Below, piece by piece: positions 36,287-44,802 of a stretch of DNA of 64,000 bases. The stretch spans positions 1 through 64,000 of the forward strand of contig NZ_BSSA01000018.1 of NCBI RefSeq assembly GCF_030268885.1. The letters are read 5' to 3'. Position 1 is the first letter of the stretch, and each line of letters opens with the position of its first letter. The position numbers and the translations under genes were made by a program. This DNA comes from Kitasatospora phosalacinea. Its GTDB lineage: Bacteria; Actinomycetota; Actinomycetes; Streptomycetales; Streptomycetaceae. The notes beneath the pieces were generated by a model. That model was not told where the DNA came from. It was given only the letters and a program-made list of their open reading frames with translations, and did no database searches.

Positions 36287-37708
36287 GTGGGCGCGGTGCG
36301 GGAGTTGCTGGTCACGCTGGGGGACGGCGGCGGGGAGCTGGCCGGGCGGCTGACGCGGGAGTTGCGGGCGGCGGTGCGGGACGGCCGCCTGGTGGCGGGC
36401 GAGCGGCTGCCCGCGAGCCGGGCGCTGGCCGCCCAACTGGGCGTCTCGCGCGGGGTGGTGGTCGAGGCGTACGAGCAACTCGCCGCCGAGGGCTACCTGG
36501 TGGGGCGGCGGGGGTCGGGGACCAGGGTCGCGGACGGGGTGGCGGCCGAGCCGCCGCGGGCGGACGTCCGGGTGGCGGCGGCCGAGCCGCGCTACGACCT
36601 GAAGCCGGGCTCGCCCGACCTGGGGGCCTTCCCGCGGGCGGCCTGGGCGGCGGCGGTGCGGCGGGCGCTGCAGGGGGCCGCGAACCGGGACCTCGGGTAC
36701 GGAGACCCGGCCGGACTGCCGCAGCTGCGAAGGGAGTTGGCGGCGTACCTGGGTCGGGTGCGGGCGGTGGCCGCACGGCCGGAGCGGGTGACGGTGGTCA
36801 GCGGGGTCGGGCAGGGGCTGGCGCTGCTCACGCAGGTGCTGGCCCGGCACGGGCGGCGGCGGATCGCGCTGGAGGACCCCGGCTCGCCCGGCACGCTGGA
36901 GCTGCTGCGCGCCCACGGCGTCGAGCCGGTCGGCGTACCGGTGGACCAGGAGGGCCTGGTGGTACGGGAGTTGGCGGCGAGCGGGGCGGAGGTGGTGCTG
37001 GTCACGCCCGCCCACCAGTACCCCACCGGGGTCGCGCTGTCGGCCCGCCGCCGTGGCGAACTCGCCGCCTGGGCAAGGGCCGGCGGGCTGGTGGTGGAGG
37101 ACGACTACGACGCGGAGTTCCGCTACGACCGCGAACCGCTGGGCGCCGTGCAGGGGTTGGCGCCGGAACGGACGGTCTACCTGGGTTCGCTCAGCAAGAC
37201 CCTGGCGCCCGGACTGCGGCTGGGCTGGGCGGTGCTGCCCGGGTGGCTCGCCGAGGACGTCCGGGAGGCCAAGCGGTACGCCGACCTCGGTACCGGCGCG
37301 GTCGACCAACTCGCCTTCGCCGCACTGCTGGAGAGCGGCGGCTACGACCGCCACCTGCGCGCCGTGCGCCCCCGCTACCGGGCCCGCCGCGACGCGCTGG
37401 TCGCCGCCCTGCGCGAGCACCTTCCGCCGGCCCGGCTGCACGGCGTCGCCGCCGGGTTGCACCTGTACGCCGAACTGCCGCCCGGCACGGGCGAGTCGGG
37501 GTTCGTCGAGGCGGCGCTGCGGCGCGGGGTGCGGGTCGCCGCCGTCGCCCCCGGGCGGCTCGGGCCGGGCCCGGCGGCGGTCACGCTCGGCTACGCCGGG
37601 CTCGCCGAGCAGCGGCTGCGCGAGGGGGCGGCGCTGCTCGGCGAGGCGTACCGGGAGGCGTACCGAGAGGTGGGGCGGGAGACGGGACGGGAGACGGGCC
37701 CGGGGTAG
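36287..37708 (+). CDS. MocR-family regulator (GntR HTH plus aminotransferase domain)
   Basis: A 473-residue fusion. Residues 1-75 are a GntR winged helix (VRDGRLVAGERLPASRALAA, GVSRGVVVEAYEQLAAEGYL); residues about 100-460 are a class I aminotransferase fold with the PLP lysine in LGSLSKTLAPGLRLGW and DDYDAEFRYDR. MocR proteins sense PLP or an amino compound and usually regulate the divergent gene, here the EamA exporter. GTG at 36287 follows GGAGGAGGGA; GTG at 36296 is an alternative. Confidence 0.9.
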   Translation: MGAVRELLVTLGDGGGELAGRLTRELRAAVRDGRLVAGERLPASRALAAQLGVSRGVVVEAYEQLAAEGYLVGRRGSGTRVADGVAAEPPRADVRVAAAEPRYDLKPGSPDLGAFPRAAWAAAVRRALQGAANRDLGYGDPAGLPQLRRELAAYLGRVRAVAARPERVTVVSGVGQGLALLTQVLARHGRRRIALEDPGSPGTLELLRAHGVEPVGVPVDQEGLVVRELAASGAEVVLVTPAHQYPTGVALSARRRGELAAWARAGGLVVEDDYDAEFRYDREPLGAVQGLAPERTVYLGSLSKTLAPGLRLGWAVLPGWLAEDVREAKRYADLGTGAVDQLAFAALLESGGYDRHLRAVRPRYRARRDALVAALREHLPPARLHGVAAGLHLYAELPPGTGESGFVEAALRRGVRVAAVAPGRLGPGPAAVTLGYAGLAEQRLREGAALLGEAYREAYREVGRETGRETGPG

Positions 37709-37723
37709 GGAGGCGGTCGTCCG

Positions 37724-38653
37724 TCAGGTGAGCGGGGGGACCCGGTCGGCGGCGATCACGACCACGACCGCCACCACGGTCAGCACCGCGAGCAGGTTGA
37801 TCGACTGGACGAGCCCGCGCTGCTGCCGCGGCGCGTAGCCGAGGGCCGCGCCCGCGGCCAGGCCGGTGAGCAGGCCGCCCAGGTGGCCCTGCCAGGAGGT
37901 GAAGCTCATCGACAGCACCATCCACACCACGAAGGACACCATCAACTGGTTCCCGCCGAGCGGGTCGTAGCCCTGGCGGCGGCTCAGCACCCAGTACCCG
38001 CCGACCAGGCCGAAGATCGCGCCGGACGCGCCCAGCGACAGGCCGCCCGGGGCGAGCAGGTACTCCGTGGCGGCGGCGCCCAGCGCGGACAGCAGGTACA
38101 GCGCCAGGAAGCGCAGCACGCCGAGCCGGTCCTCGACCACCCGGCCGAGCATCCACAGCCAGTACAGGTTGCTCAGGATGTGCAGGACGCCGATCGGCGG
38201 CGCGGTCGGTTCGAGGTGGACGAACGCGTTGGTGATCAGCCGGTACCACTCGCCGTGCGCCACGCCCGACAGGTGGTAGACGTACGTGGCCGGGTCGGCG
38301 TCCTCCGGCACGAACACGCCGGAGCCCAGCATCGCGAACTGCTTGACCGTCTCCGGCCGGGCCAGTTCGACCAGGTACGCGGCCACGTTCAGCACGATCA
38401 GCACGATCGTCGCGTACGGGCGGCCGGTGATCCGGCCGCCGAACGCCGTGCGGGCCTGGCGGGTGCCCTGGCGGCCGGACTTGACGCACTCCACGCACTG
38501 GTAGCCGACCGCCGCCTCGCGCCGGCAGTCCGGGCAGACGTTGCGGTCGCAGCGGGTGCAGCGGACGTACGACTCCCGGCCGGAGTGCCGGAAGCAGACG
38601 GGCGCCGGTGCCTCGGGAGCGGTTGCTCCCGGGGCAGGCTGTGCGGTGTCCAT
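37724..38653 (-). CDS. rhomboid family intramembrane serine protease with zinc-finger N-terminus
   Basis: A 309-residue membrane protein. Residues 18-60 carry a Cys/His cluster (CFRH, CTRC, CPDC, CVEC) like a B-box zinc finger. The rhomboid core has WYRLITNAFVH, HILSNLYWLWMLG, the catalytic serine in GASGAIFG and the histidine in WQGHLGGLLTG. It cuts membrane proteins within the bilayer; substrates are unknown. This layout is widespread in streptomycetes. ATG at 38653. The 181 bases upstream hold a TAGGGT -10-like element. Confidence 0.92.
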   Translation of the reverse strand: MDTAQPAPGATAPEAPAPVCFRHSGRESYVRCTRCDRNVCPDCRREAAVGYQCVECVKSGRQGTRQARTAFGGRITGRPYATIVLIVLNVAAYLVELARPETVKQFAMLGSGVFVPEDADPATYVYHLSGVAHGEWYRLITNAFVHLEPTAPPIGVLHILSNLYWLWMLGRVVEDRLGVLRFLALYLLSALGAAATEYLLAPGGLSLGASGAIFGLVGGYWVLSRRQGYDPLGGNQLMVSFVVWMVLSMSFTSWQGHLGGLLTGLAAGAALGYAPRQQRGLVQSINLLAVLTVVAVVVVIAADRVPPLT

Positions 38654-38834
38654 GACAGTGCCTCCCCTGGCGGTGGTGCTCGACCGCGGAGGCGTCCACG
38701 GCGATGGTCCACAGCGAAACGGCGCTCACCCTAGAGCACCGCCGGGACAGTGCGTGCACCAGGGGAGCGCCCGGGGTTCCGGACGAGTGGTCCGGACCAC
38801 GGCGGGGCGGTCGGCGGCGGGTGGGGGAGGGCGG

Positions 38835-39989
38835 TCAGCGGCGGGTGGCGCTCAGCACCGTGAACTTCGGACTGCCCGCCACGGTTCGACAGCCACCGAA
38901 CAGTCGGCGCAGCGTGACGTGGTAGCCGAGGTGGCGGTTGCCGACCACCCGCAGTTCGCCGCCCGGGCGCAGGACACGGCGGGCGCCGGTGAACATGCGG
39001 TGGGCGATGGCGTTGGTGGTGGCCTGGTGCGAGTGGAACGGGGGGTTCAGCAGGACCAGGTCGGCGGAGGCGGTCGGAACGTCGGCCAGGGCGTCGCCGA
39101 CCAGGAACTCGGCGGGGCGGTCCGGGCCCAGGTTGGTCCGGAAGGTCTCCTCGGCGGAGGCGACGGCCTGGAACGACTCGTCCAAGAAGAGGAGTTCGGC
39201 CCGCGGGTCGGCGAGCGCGGCCGCCGTGCCGACGATGCCGTTGCCGCAGCCCAGGTCGACCACCCGGCGCGCGGCGCCGGTCGGCTCCGGCAGGTGCTGG
39301 AGGAAGAAGCGGGTGCCGATGTCGAGGCGGTCCGCGCAGAACACGCCCGCCTGGTTGGCGACCTGGCGGCCCGACAGGACGCCGATGCCGTCCGGGAGCC
39401 GGTACCGCAGCGGCCACGGGTTGGCCGGGCGGGCGAGGTCCGGTGCCGGGGTGGTGTGGATCAGGCGGGCCTTGCGGACCGCCAGCGAGGTGCGGGTCGG
39501 GCCGAGCAGCCGCTCGAAGAGGTTCAGGGTGGAGGTGTGGATCTCGGTGACCATGCCGGTGCCCGCCACGACCGTGCCCTCGTGCACGGCCGGGGCCAGC
39601 CGGTGCAGCTGGTCCTCCAGCAGGGCCAGGCTCTTCGGGACGCGCACCAGCAGCACGTCGATCCGCGCCGGCGGGGCGTCCCGGGTGCTGCGGACCGCGA
39701 CGGCGGACGGGGCGAGGCCGTTGCGGGCCAGGTTCGCGGCGGTCGCCCGCGAGGCCAGGTACGAGTCGGTGACCGCGGTCAGCGCGCCCGCCTTCGGGGC
39801 CAGCGCGGTCGACAGCGCGCCCCAGCGGTCGCCCAGGACGGTGACGGCCCCGTCCAGCGGCACCGCCTCCTCGTGCAGGTGCCGCAGCAGGTAGTCGTCG
39901 GCGGCGTCCCAGGCGCGCAGCTGCTCGCGCGGATCCTCCGGGAAACGGGCCAGCTCGAACTCGCCCCAGGCGGTGGTGAAACAGTTCAT
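38835..39989 (-). CDS. class I methyltransferase, RlmG/RsmC-like
   Basis: A 384-residue SAM-dependent methyltransferase. The C-terminal catalytic half has the SAM loop VVDLGCGNGIVG and the N6/N2-methylase motif NPPFH; the N-terminal half is a degenerate copy used for RNA binding, as in RlmG (23S rRNA m2G1835) and RsmC (16S m2G1207). The target guanine cannot be decided. ATG at 39989, 66 bases from the divergent ADP-ribosylglycohydrolase. Confidence 0.88.
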   Translation of the reverse strand: MNCFTTAWGEFELARFPEDPREQLRAWDAADDYLLRHLHEEAVPLDGAVTVLGDRWGALSTALAPKAGALTAVTDSYLASRATAANLARNGLAPSAVAVRSTRDAPPARIDVLLVRVPKSLALLEDQLHRLAPAVHEGTVVAGTGMVTEIHTSTLNLFERLLGPTRTSLAVRKARLIHTTPAPDLARPANPWPLRYRLPDGIGVLSGRQVANQAGVFCADRLDIGTRFFLQHLPEPTGAARRVVDLGCGNGIVGTAAALADPRAELLFLDESFQAVASAEETFRTNLGPDRPAEFLVGDALADVPTASADLVLLNPPFHSHQATTNAIAHRMFTGARRVLRPGGELRVVGNRHLGYHVTLRRLFGGCRTVAGSPKFTVLSATRR

Positions 39990-40055
39990 CGTGCCCCCAG
40001 GCTAGCGGAGGGCGGTGCGGTGACAGGTGGTGGCGACGTGACGACGGAGGGTGGC

Positions 40056-41024
40056 GTGGAGCGACGGGAACGGGTGGTCGGGGCGGTGCTCGGCTCGGCG
40101 GTCGGGGACGCGCTCGGCGCCCCCTTCGAGTTCGGCCCGGCCGGGGCGTTCGGGAAGCGCTTCCCCGGTGCGGCCGCGATGTGCGGTGGCGGTGGGTGGG
40201 AGGTCGGCGAGGCCACCGACGACACCCAGCTGGCCGTCCACCTCGGCGAATCGCTGCTGGCCGCGGGCGGACTCGACCTGCCCGAGATGTTCGGACGCTT
40301 CCGGGGGTGGGCGGCGGGCGATCCCAAGGACATCGGCATCCAGACCGAGATCGTGCTCGGCAGCGGACTGCCCTGGGATGTCGCCGCCGCGATCCATTTC
40401 CAGACCGAGGGCCGGGCCGCGGGCAACGGCGCCCTCATGCGGGCCGTCACCGGCGCCGTCCGGTTCGCCCCGCAAGGGCGCGAGGTGACGATGGACGCCG
40501 CCCGGCGGATCACCGCGCTCACCCACGGGGACGGCGCCGCCTGGGAGGGGACCGCGATCCTCCACGAGTTGCTGCGGGTCGCCCTCGACGGCGGCGACCC
40601 GCTGGCGGCGGTGCCGGAGACGCTCGCGCAGGTCCGGGCGGAGCACCGGGAACGCTGGGCCCGGGTGCTGGACGCGCACTGGCGGCCGGAGCAGGCGACC
40701 GAGGGCAACGGCGCCGTGTGGGCCTGCCTCGGCTCCGCGCTCTGGGCGCTGCGCACCACCGGCGGCTTTCCCGACGCGCTGCGGGCGGTCATCGACCTCG
40801 GCGGCGACACCGACACCACGGCCGCCGTCACCGGGGGCCTCGCGGGGGCGGTGTACGGGGCGGGCGCGATCCCGGACGCCTGGCTGGAGCCGCTGCACGT
40901 GCCGCTGCCGCCGAGTGAACGGGTACTGCGGGTGCGGGAGTTGACGGAGCTGGCGGTGCGACTGGACGCGGACGGGCGAGGGGCGGAATCAGGGCCCCGG
41001 GGAACGGCGGGCTCGGGCCGCTGA
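40056..41024 (+). CDS. ADP-ribosylglycohydrolase family protein
   Basis: A 322-residue hydrolase of the DraG/ARH fold. The metal ligands are in TDDTQLAVHL and GGDTDTTAAVTGGLAGAVYG; the N-terminal GAVLGSAVGDALGAPFEF block is typical. It removes ADP-ribose from proteins or small molecules using two magnesium ions. The target is unknown; no ADP-ribosyltransferase is nearby. GTG at 40056 has GGAGGG five bases upstream; GTG at 40038 is an alternative. Confidence 0.9.
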   Translation: MERRERVVGAVLGSAVGDALGAPFEFGPAGAFGKRFPGAAAMCGGGGWEVGEATDDTQLAVHLGESLLAAGGLDLPEMFGRFRGWAAGDPKDIGIQTEIVLGSGLPWDVAAAIHFQTEGRAAGNGALMRAVTGAVRFAPQGREVTMDAARRITALTHGDGAAWEGTAILHELLRVALDGGDPLAAVPETLAQVRAEHRERWARVLDAHWRPEQATEGNGAVWACLGSALWALRTTGGFPDALRAVIDLGGDTDTTAAVTGGLAGAVYGAGAIPDAWLEPLHVPLPPSERVLRVRELTELAVRLDADGRGAESGPRGTAGSGR

Positions 41025-41139
41025 CGGCCGGAGCCCATCGGGACGTCCGTGCTGCTTCCGGCCGTGGACGGAACCCGGAGCCGGTGCGCGCACCGGCAAC
41101 GGGCGGTGAGCAGGCCCGTGCCCGCCGTTCCCCGGCCCC

Positions 41140-41173
41140 CCGCACGGGGCCCTCGTGGCGGGGCCCCGTGCGG
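41140..41173. terminator. bidirectional terminator
   Basis: A perfect 13-bp stem (CCGCACGGGGCCC at 41140-41152 with 41161-41173, 8-base loop) lies between the convergent ADP-ribosylglycohydrolase and VOC genes. Confidence 0.82.
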
Positions 41174-41181
41174 CCGGGTGC

Positions 41182-41568
41182 TCAGGCCAGGGTGGTGAGG
41201 CAGAACGGGTGGCCGGAGGGGTCGAGGAGGACGCGCCAGCGGTCGGGGGAGGGCTGGGTGTCGGGCTCGGTGGCGCCCAGCTTGAGCATGCGGGCGGTGG
41301 CGGCCTCCAGGTCGTCGACGCTGAACTCGAGGTGGGCGCGCTTCTCCTCGGCGGGGTCGGGCCAGGTGGGGCGCCGGTAGTCGGCGATGCGGGAGAAGCC
41401 GAGGCCGGGAGCGCCCTCGCGGCCGATCAGGACGAAGTCCTCGCCGGAGTAGAGCGTCGGCAGGTCGAGGGCCTCGCCGTAGAAGCGGGCGAGTTCGGCC
41501 GGGTCGGGGCAGTCGAAGGTGACGGCGACGTAGCGGATCGCGGGCGTGGAGGCGTCGTTGGTGTCCAT
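41182..41568 (-). CDS. VOC family (glyoxalase/bleomycin resistance) protein
   Basis: A 128-residue single-domain VOC protein (YVAVTFDCPDPAELARFYGE, HLEFSVDDLEAATARMLKLG, LLDPSGHPFCLT). Members bind metals or hydrophobic molecules and act as isomerases, dioxygenases or drug-binding proteins. It is divergent from a WYL regulator with a 25-base dyad between them, so it is likely that regulator's target. ATG at 41568. Confidence 0.87.
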   Translation of the reverse strand: MDTNDASTPAIRYVAVTFDCPDPAELARFYGEALDLPTLYSGEDFVLIGREGAPGLGFSRIADYRRPTWPDPAEEKRAHLEFSVDDLEAATARMLKLGATEPDTQPSPDRWRVLLDPSGHPFCLTTLA

Positions 41569-41587
41569 GGGGACGAGCCTAGGAGCC

Positions 41588-41612
41588 GACCAGGACAGGT
41601 TCGGTCCTGGTC
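41588..41612. promoter_or_regulatory. operator dyad between VOC and WYL genes
   Basis: GACCAGGAC (41588-41596) and GTCCTGGTC (41604-41612) are perfectly complementary around the 7-base spacer AGGTTCG. The dyad is 19 bases before the VOC start and 19 bases before the regulator start, ideally placed to control both. Confidence 0.7.
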
Positions 41613-41631
41613 GTGCGGGAGGATGGCGGAC

Positions 41632-42588
41632 GTGCTCACCACGTCGGCGCGCCTGCTGCGCCTGGTCTCGTTGCTGGCCTCGCGGCCGTCCTGGACGTGC
41701 GGGGAACTCGCCGAGCGGATGGAGGTCACCGACCGCACGGTGCGCCGGGACGTCGCGCGGCTGCGGGAGCTCGGGTACGGGGTGGAGTCCGACCCGGGGC
41801 CCTGGGGCGGGTACCGGCTCAGCGGCGGTGCCCGCGCGCTGCCGCTGCTGCTGGACGACGAGGAGGCACTGGCGGTGGCGGTGGCGCTGCGCGGGGCCGC
41901 GTTCAGCGGGGTGCTGGGCAGCGACCAGGCCGCGCTGTCGGCGCTGCTGAAGCTGCAGCAGTCGCTGCCGCGGCGGGTCGCGGAGCGGCTCGCCGGGATG
42001 GACGCCACCTTCGTGCACGCGCACCGGCCCGGGGACCCGCAGATCGCCCCCGGGACGCTGCTGGAGCTGGCCGGGGCGTGCCGGGGCGGGGAGCGCGTCC
42101 GGCTGTCGTACCGCGACGGCGAGGGCCGGGACAGCGTCCGGGAGGTCGACCCGTACCGCCTGGTGCACAACGGGCGGCGCTGGTACTTCGTCGCGCTGGA
42201 CGTGGCGCGGGGCGAGTGGCGGACCTTCCGGGCGGACCGGGTGGTGCAGGTGCGGGGGACGGGGCAGCCGGTGGCGGAGCAGGCCGAGCCGCCCGACCCG
42301 GCGCTGCTGGTCGCCCGCAACACCGGGACCGGCCGGTACCCGGTGTACGCGTCGGTGCGCTTCCCGGTGCCGCTGGAGGAGGCGCTGCGGCTGGTCCCGG
42401 CCAGCGTCGGCACGCACCGCCCGGACGGGCCAGGGGCCTGCGTGGTCGAGATCGGCGGGCCCGACGCGGAGGGGCTGGCCCGCTACCTGCTGGGGCTGGC
42501 CGTCCCGCTGCGGGTGCTGGGCCCGCAGGAGGTGCGGCAGGCGTTGCTGCGCCTCCTGCAGGACGTCGCGGAGGAGAACGGGGAGTGA
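41632..42588 (+). CDS. WYL-domain transcriptional regulator
   Basis: A 318-residue regulator: N-terminal HTH (SARLLRLVSLLASRPSWTCG, EVTDRTVRRDVARLRELGYG), then a WYL domain with the signature region VDPYRLVHNGRRWYFVALDV and a C-terminal extension (WCX type). WYL domains sense small ligands or nucleic acid. GTG at 41632 has GGAGG eight bases away; an ATG at 41623 touches the ribosome site and is unlikely. It probably controls the divergent VOC gene and itself. Confidence 0.9.
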   Translation: MLTTSARLLRLVSLLASRPSWTCGELAERMEVTDRTVRRDVARLRELGYGVESDPGPWGGYRLSGGARALPLLLDDEEALAVAVALRGAAFSGVLGSDQAALSALLKLQQSLPRRVAERLAGMDATFVHAHRPGDPQIAPGTLLELAGACRGGERVRLSYRDGEGRDSVREVDPYRLVHNGRRWYFVALDVARGEWRTFRADRVVQVRGTGQPVAEQAEPPDPALLVARNTGTGRYPVYASVRFPVPLEEALRLVPASVGTHRPDGPGACVVEIGGPDAEGLARYLLGLAVPLRVLGPQEVRQALLRLLQDVAEENGE

Positions 42589-42606
42589 GTCCCGTTCTCG
42601 TGCGGC

Positions 42607-43824
42607 TCAGGCGCGGGTGAGGACCAGGCTGGCGTTGTGGCCGCCGAAGCCGAAGGAGTTGGTCAGGGCGGCGGCGTGCGGGAGCGGGCCGGAGGCGGTG
42701 AGCAGGTTCAGCGGGAGGAACTCCGGGTCGGGGTCGGTGAGGTTGCGGACGGCCGGGGCGTACTGGTGGTGGAGGGCGTAGGCGGTGGCGAGGGCGGCCA
42801 GGGCCCCGGCGGCGCCGAAGAGGTGGCCGGTCATCGACTTGGTGGCGGTCACGGCGGGGCGGTGCGGGCCGAAGACGCGGGTGAGCGTCTCGGCCTCGGT
42901 GAGGTCGCCCTTGGGGGTGGAGGTGGCGTGCGCGTGGACCAGGCCGACGGCCTCGGGGGCCAGCCCGGCGTCGGCGAGGGCGCCGCGGACGGCGCGGGTC
43001 TGGCCGTCGGGGTGCCCGGCGGTGATGTGGTGGGCGTCGGAGGTGACGGCGGCGCCCGCGAGGGTGGCGTAGCGGCGGGCGCCGGGGCGCAGGCCCGCGC
43101 GTTCGAGGACGAGCACCGCGGCTCCCTCGGCGATGACGAAGCCGTCGCGTCCGGAGTCGAAGGGGCGGGAGGCGCGGGCCGGGTCGTCGTTGCGCAGGGA
43201 GTGCGCGCGGGCCTGGGCGAACCCGGCCAGCGGCAGGGGGTGCAGGCAGGCCTCGGTGCCGCCGGCCACGACCACGTCGGCGCGGCCGAGGCGGATCAGG
43301 TCGAGCCCGAGGGCGACGGCCTCGGCGCCGGAGGCGCAGGCGCTGACGGGGGTGTGGGCGCCGGCCCGGGCGCCGAGGTCGATGGAGACCCAGGCGGCGG
43401 GACCGTTGGCCATCAGCATCGGGACGGTGTGCGGGGAGACCTTGCGGACGCCGGAGCGCTCCAGGACGTCGTCCTGGTCGAGCATGGTGACCGCGCCGCC
43501 GGTGCCGGTGCCGATCACCACGGCCAGCCGCTCGCCCGCGACGTCCGGGCGTCCGGCGTCGGCCCAGGCCTCGCGGGCGGCGATCAGGGCGAGCTGCTCG
43601 CTGCGGTCGAGGCGGCGGGCCTCGACCCGGTCGAGGACCTCGGAGGGTTCGACGGCGAGCTGTCCGGCGATCCGGATCGGCAGGTCGGCGGCCCAGGGGC
43701 GGTCGAGGGCGCGGATGCCGTTGTGTCCTTCGCACATGGCCCGCCAGGTGGCGGGGGCGGTTCCGCCGAGCGGGGTGGTGGCCCCGAGGCCGGAGACCAC
43801 GACGGTGTCGTATTCGGTGCGCAT
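42607..43824 (-). CDS. stand-alone beta-ketoacyl-ACP synthase (FabF/KAS II type)
   Basis: A 405-residue condensing enzyme with the complete Cys-His-His triad: C163 in VSACASGAEA, H299 in HAHATSTPKGD and H334 in TKSMTGHLFGAAG. It would extend an acyl-ACP with malonyl-ACP. No acyl carrier protein, ketoreductase or chain-length factor gene is nearby, so it is not part of a visible polyketide cluster; it may be an accessory fatty-acid synthase. ATG at 43824 has GGGAG seven bases upstream. A TetR gene follows upstream on the same strand, with a dyad at 43960-43978 in between. Confidence 0.9.
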   Translation of the reverse strand: MRTEYDTVVVSGLGATTPLGGTAPATWRAMCEGHNGIRALDRPWAADLPIRIAGQLAVEPSEVLDRVEARRLDRSEQLALIAAREAWADAGRPDVAGERLAVVIGTGTGGAVTMLDQDDVLERSGVRKVSPHTVPMLMANGPAAWVSIDLGARAGAHTPVSACASGAEAVALGLDLIRLGRADVVVAGGTEACLHPLPLAGFAQARAHSLRNDDPARASRPFDSGRDGFVIAEGAAVLVLERAGLRPGARRYATLAGAAVTSDAHHITAGHPDGQTRAVRGALADAGLAPEAVGLVHAHATSTPKGDLTEAETLTRVFGPHRPAVTATKSMTGHLFGAAGALAALATAYALHHQYAPAVRNLTDPDPEFLPLNLLTASGPLPHAAALTNSFGFGGHNASLVLTRA

Positions 43825-43959
43825 GGCGATACTCCCGTTGTGATGGCAGCACAATGATCGGGCTCTCCGGCGGTCGGCCGGACGATCCGATGTCGCCCAC
43901 TCTGCCAAGGGAAACGGGTGCGGAAGGCTGCCGGGCGCGACCGAGTCGGGCATGGTGAT

Positions 43960-43978
43960 CTTGTAGGTTTACTACAAG
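43960..43978 (-). promoter_or_regulatory. TetR-type dyad upstream of the ketoacyl synthase
   Basis: CTTGTAG (43960-43966) and CTACAAG (43972-43978) flank GTTTA, forming a 19-base dyad between the TetR stop and the synthase start. It shares TAGGTTTA with the dyad at 44720-44743, before the permease. Confidence 0.55.
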
Positions 43979-43994
43979 GCGAGCTGACGGGACG

Positions 43995-44591
43995 TCAGGG
44001 CAGGAGGGTGTGCGCCCGGGTCAGCAGGGCGGTCAGCGCGAGGTCGAAGGCGGCCTCGCTGCGCCCCGGTCCGGCGGCGCGCAGGGCCTCGGCGAGGCGG
44101 GGGGTGTCGGCGGTCGGGTCCCAGACCGTCTCGGGGGCGGCGAGGTCGAGCACCGAGCCGAGCACCAGGTTCTCCACGGCGGTCAGCAGCGGCATCGCGA
44201 CGGGCGGCGGGAAACCGCTCTCCAGCAGCAGGGCGACGGCCCGCTCGTACTGGTCGAGCACCTCGGGGGCGGCCACCTGGCTGGTGGTCAGCAGCAGGAC
44301 GGTGCGCGGGTGGGCGGCGAATGCGGCGCGGTAGGAGCGGGCCCACGCCTCCAGGGCGACGTCCCAGGGGCGCAGGTCGAGGGTGTCGAGGTCGATCGCG
44401 GCGGAGACCTGGACGCGCAGCAGTTCGACGATCCCGGCCCGCCCGTCCACGTGGTGGTAGACGGAGGCGGTCTGCACGCCGAGGCGGCGGGCGATCTGCG
44501 GGACGCTGAAGTCGCCGCTCTCGTCGACCAGGGCGAGCGCGGTCGCGCCGATCCTCGCCCGGTCGAGCAGGGCCTTGCTCGGTCGTCCCAC
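43995..44591 (-). CDS. TetR family transcriptional regulator
   Basis: A 198-residue regulator with a TetR HTH (residues 8-55: RARIGATALALVDESGDFSV, RRLGVQTASVYHHVDGRAGI) and a TetR_C-like ligand domain. It is divergent from the APC permease and upstream, on the same strand, of the ketoacyl synthase. Related dyads lie in front of both, so it likely represses both transcripts. GTG at 44591. Confidence 0.88.
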   Translation of the reverse strand: MGRPSKALLDRARIGATALALVDESGDFSVPQIARRLGVQTASVYHHVDGRAGIVELLRVQVSAAIDLDTLDLRPWDVALEAWARSYRAAFAAHPRTVLLLTTSQVAAPEVLDQYERAVALLLESGFPPPVAMPLLTAVENLVLGSVLDLAAPETVWDPTADTPRLAEALRAAGPGRSEAAFDLALTALLTRAHTLLP

Positions 44592-44719
44592 CGGTGCCGT
44601 CCCCCGTCGCGTCCTGCCTGCGTGCCGCTCGCGTCCTGCCCGCGTGCTGCGCGCCCGCGGGCCGTGACCTCGGAATCCGGGTCTTCCCAGAGGGTAGTGC
44701 GCCGGGCTAGGGTGCGAAA

Positions 44720-44743
44720 ACCATCAACCTTTAGGTTTATGGT
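44720..44743. promoter_or_regulatory. operator dyad between TetR and APC permease genes
   Basis: A 24-base palindrome (ACCATCAACCT, then its near complement AGGTTTATGGT) pairs at 10 of 12 positions. It lies 59 bases before the permease start and 128 bases before the TetR start. The ratio of A/T here stands out from the GC-rich surroundings. Confidence 0.65.
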
Positions 44744-44802
44744 CGTCCGCAGTCGGGACCACCAGCCGGACTCCCCACCCGGCCGCCAGAAGGGCACCCT
44801 CC

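Noticed and set aside
36141..37731. Gly/Arg-rich alternative frame over the MocR gene
   Set aside because: The MocR frame has an intact PLP-enzyme fold; the alternative shows none.
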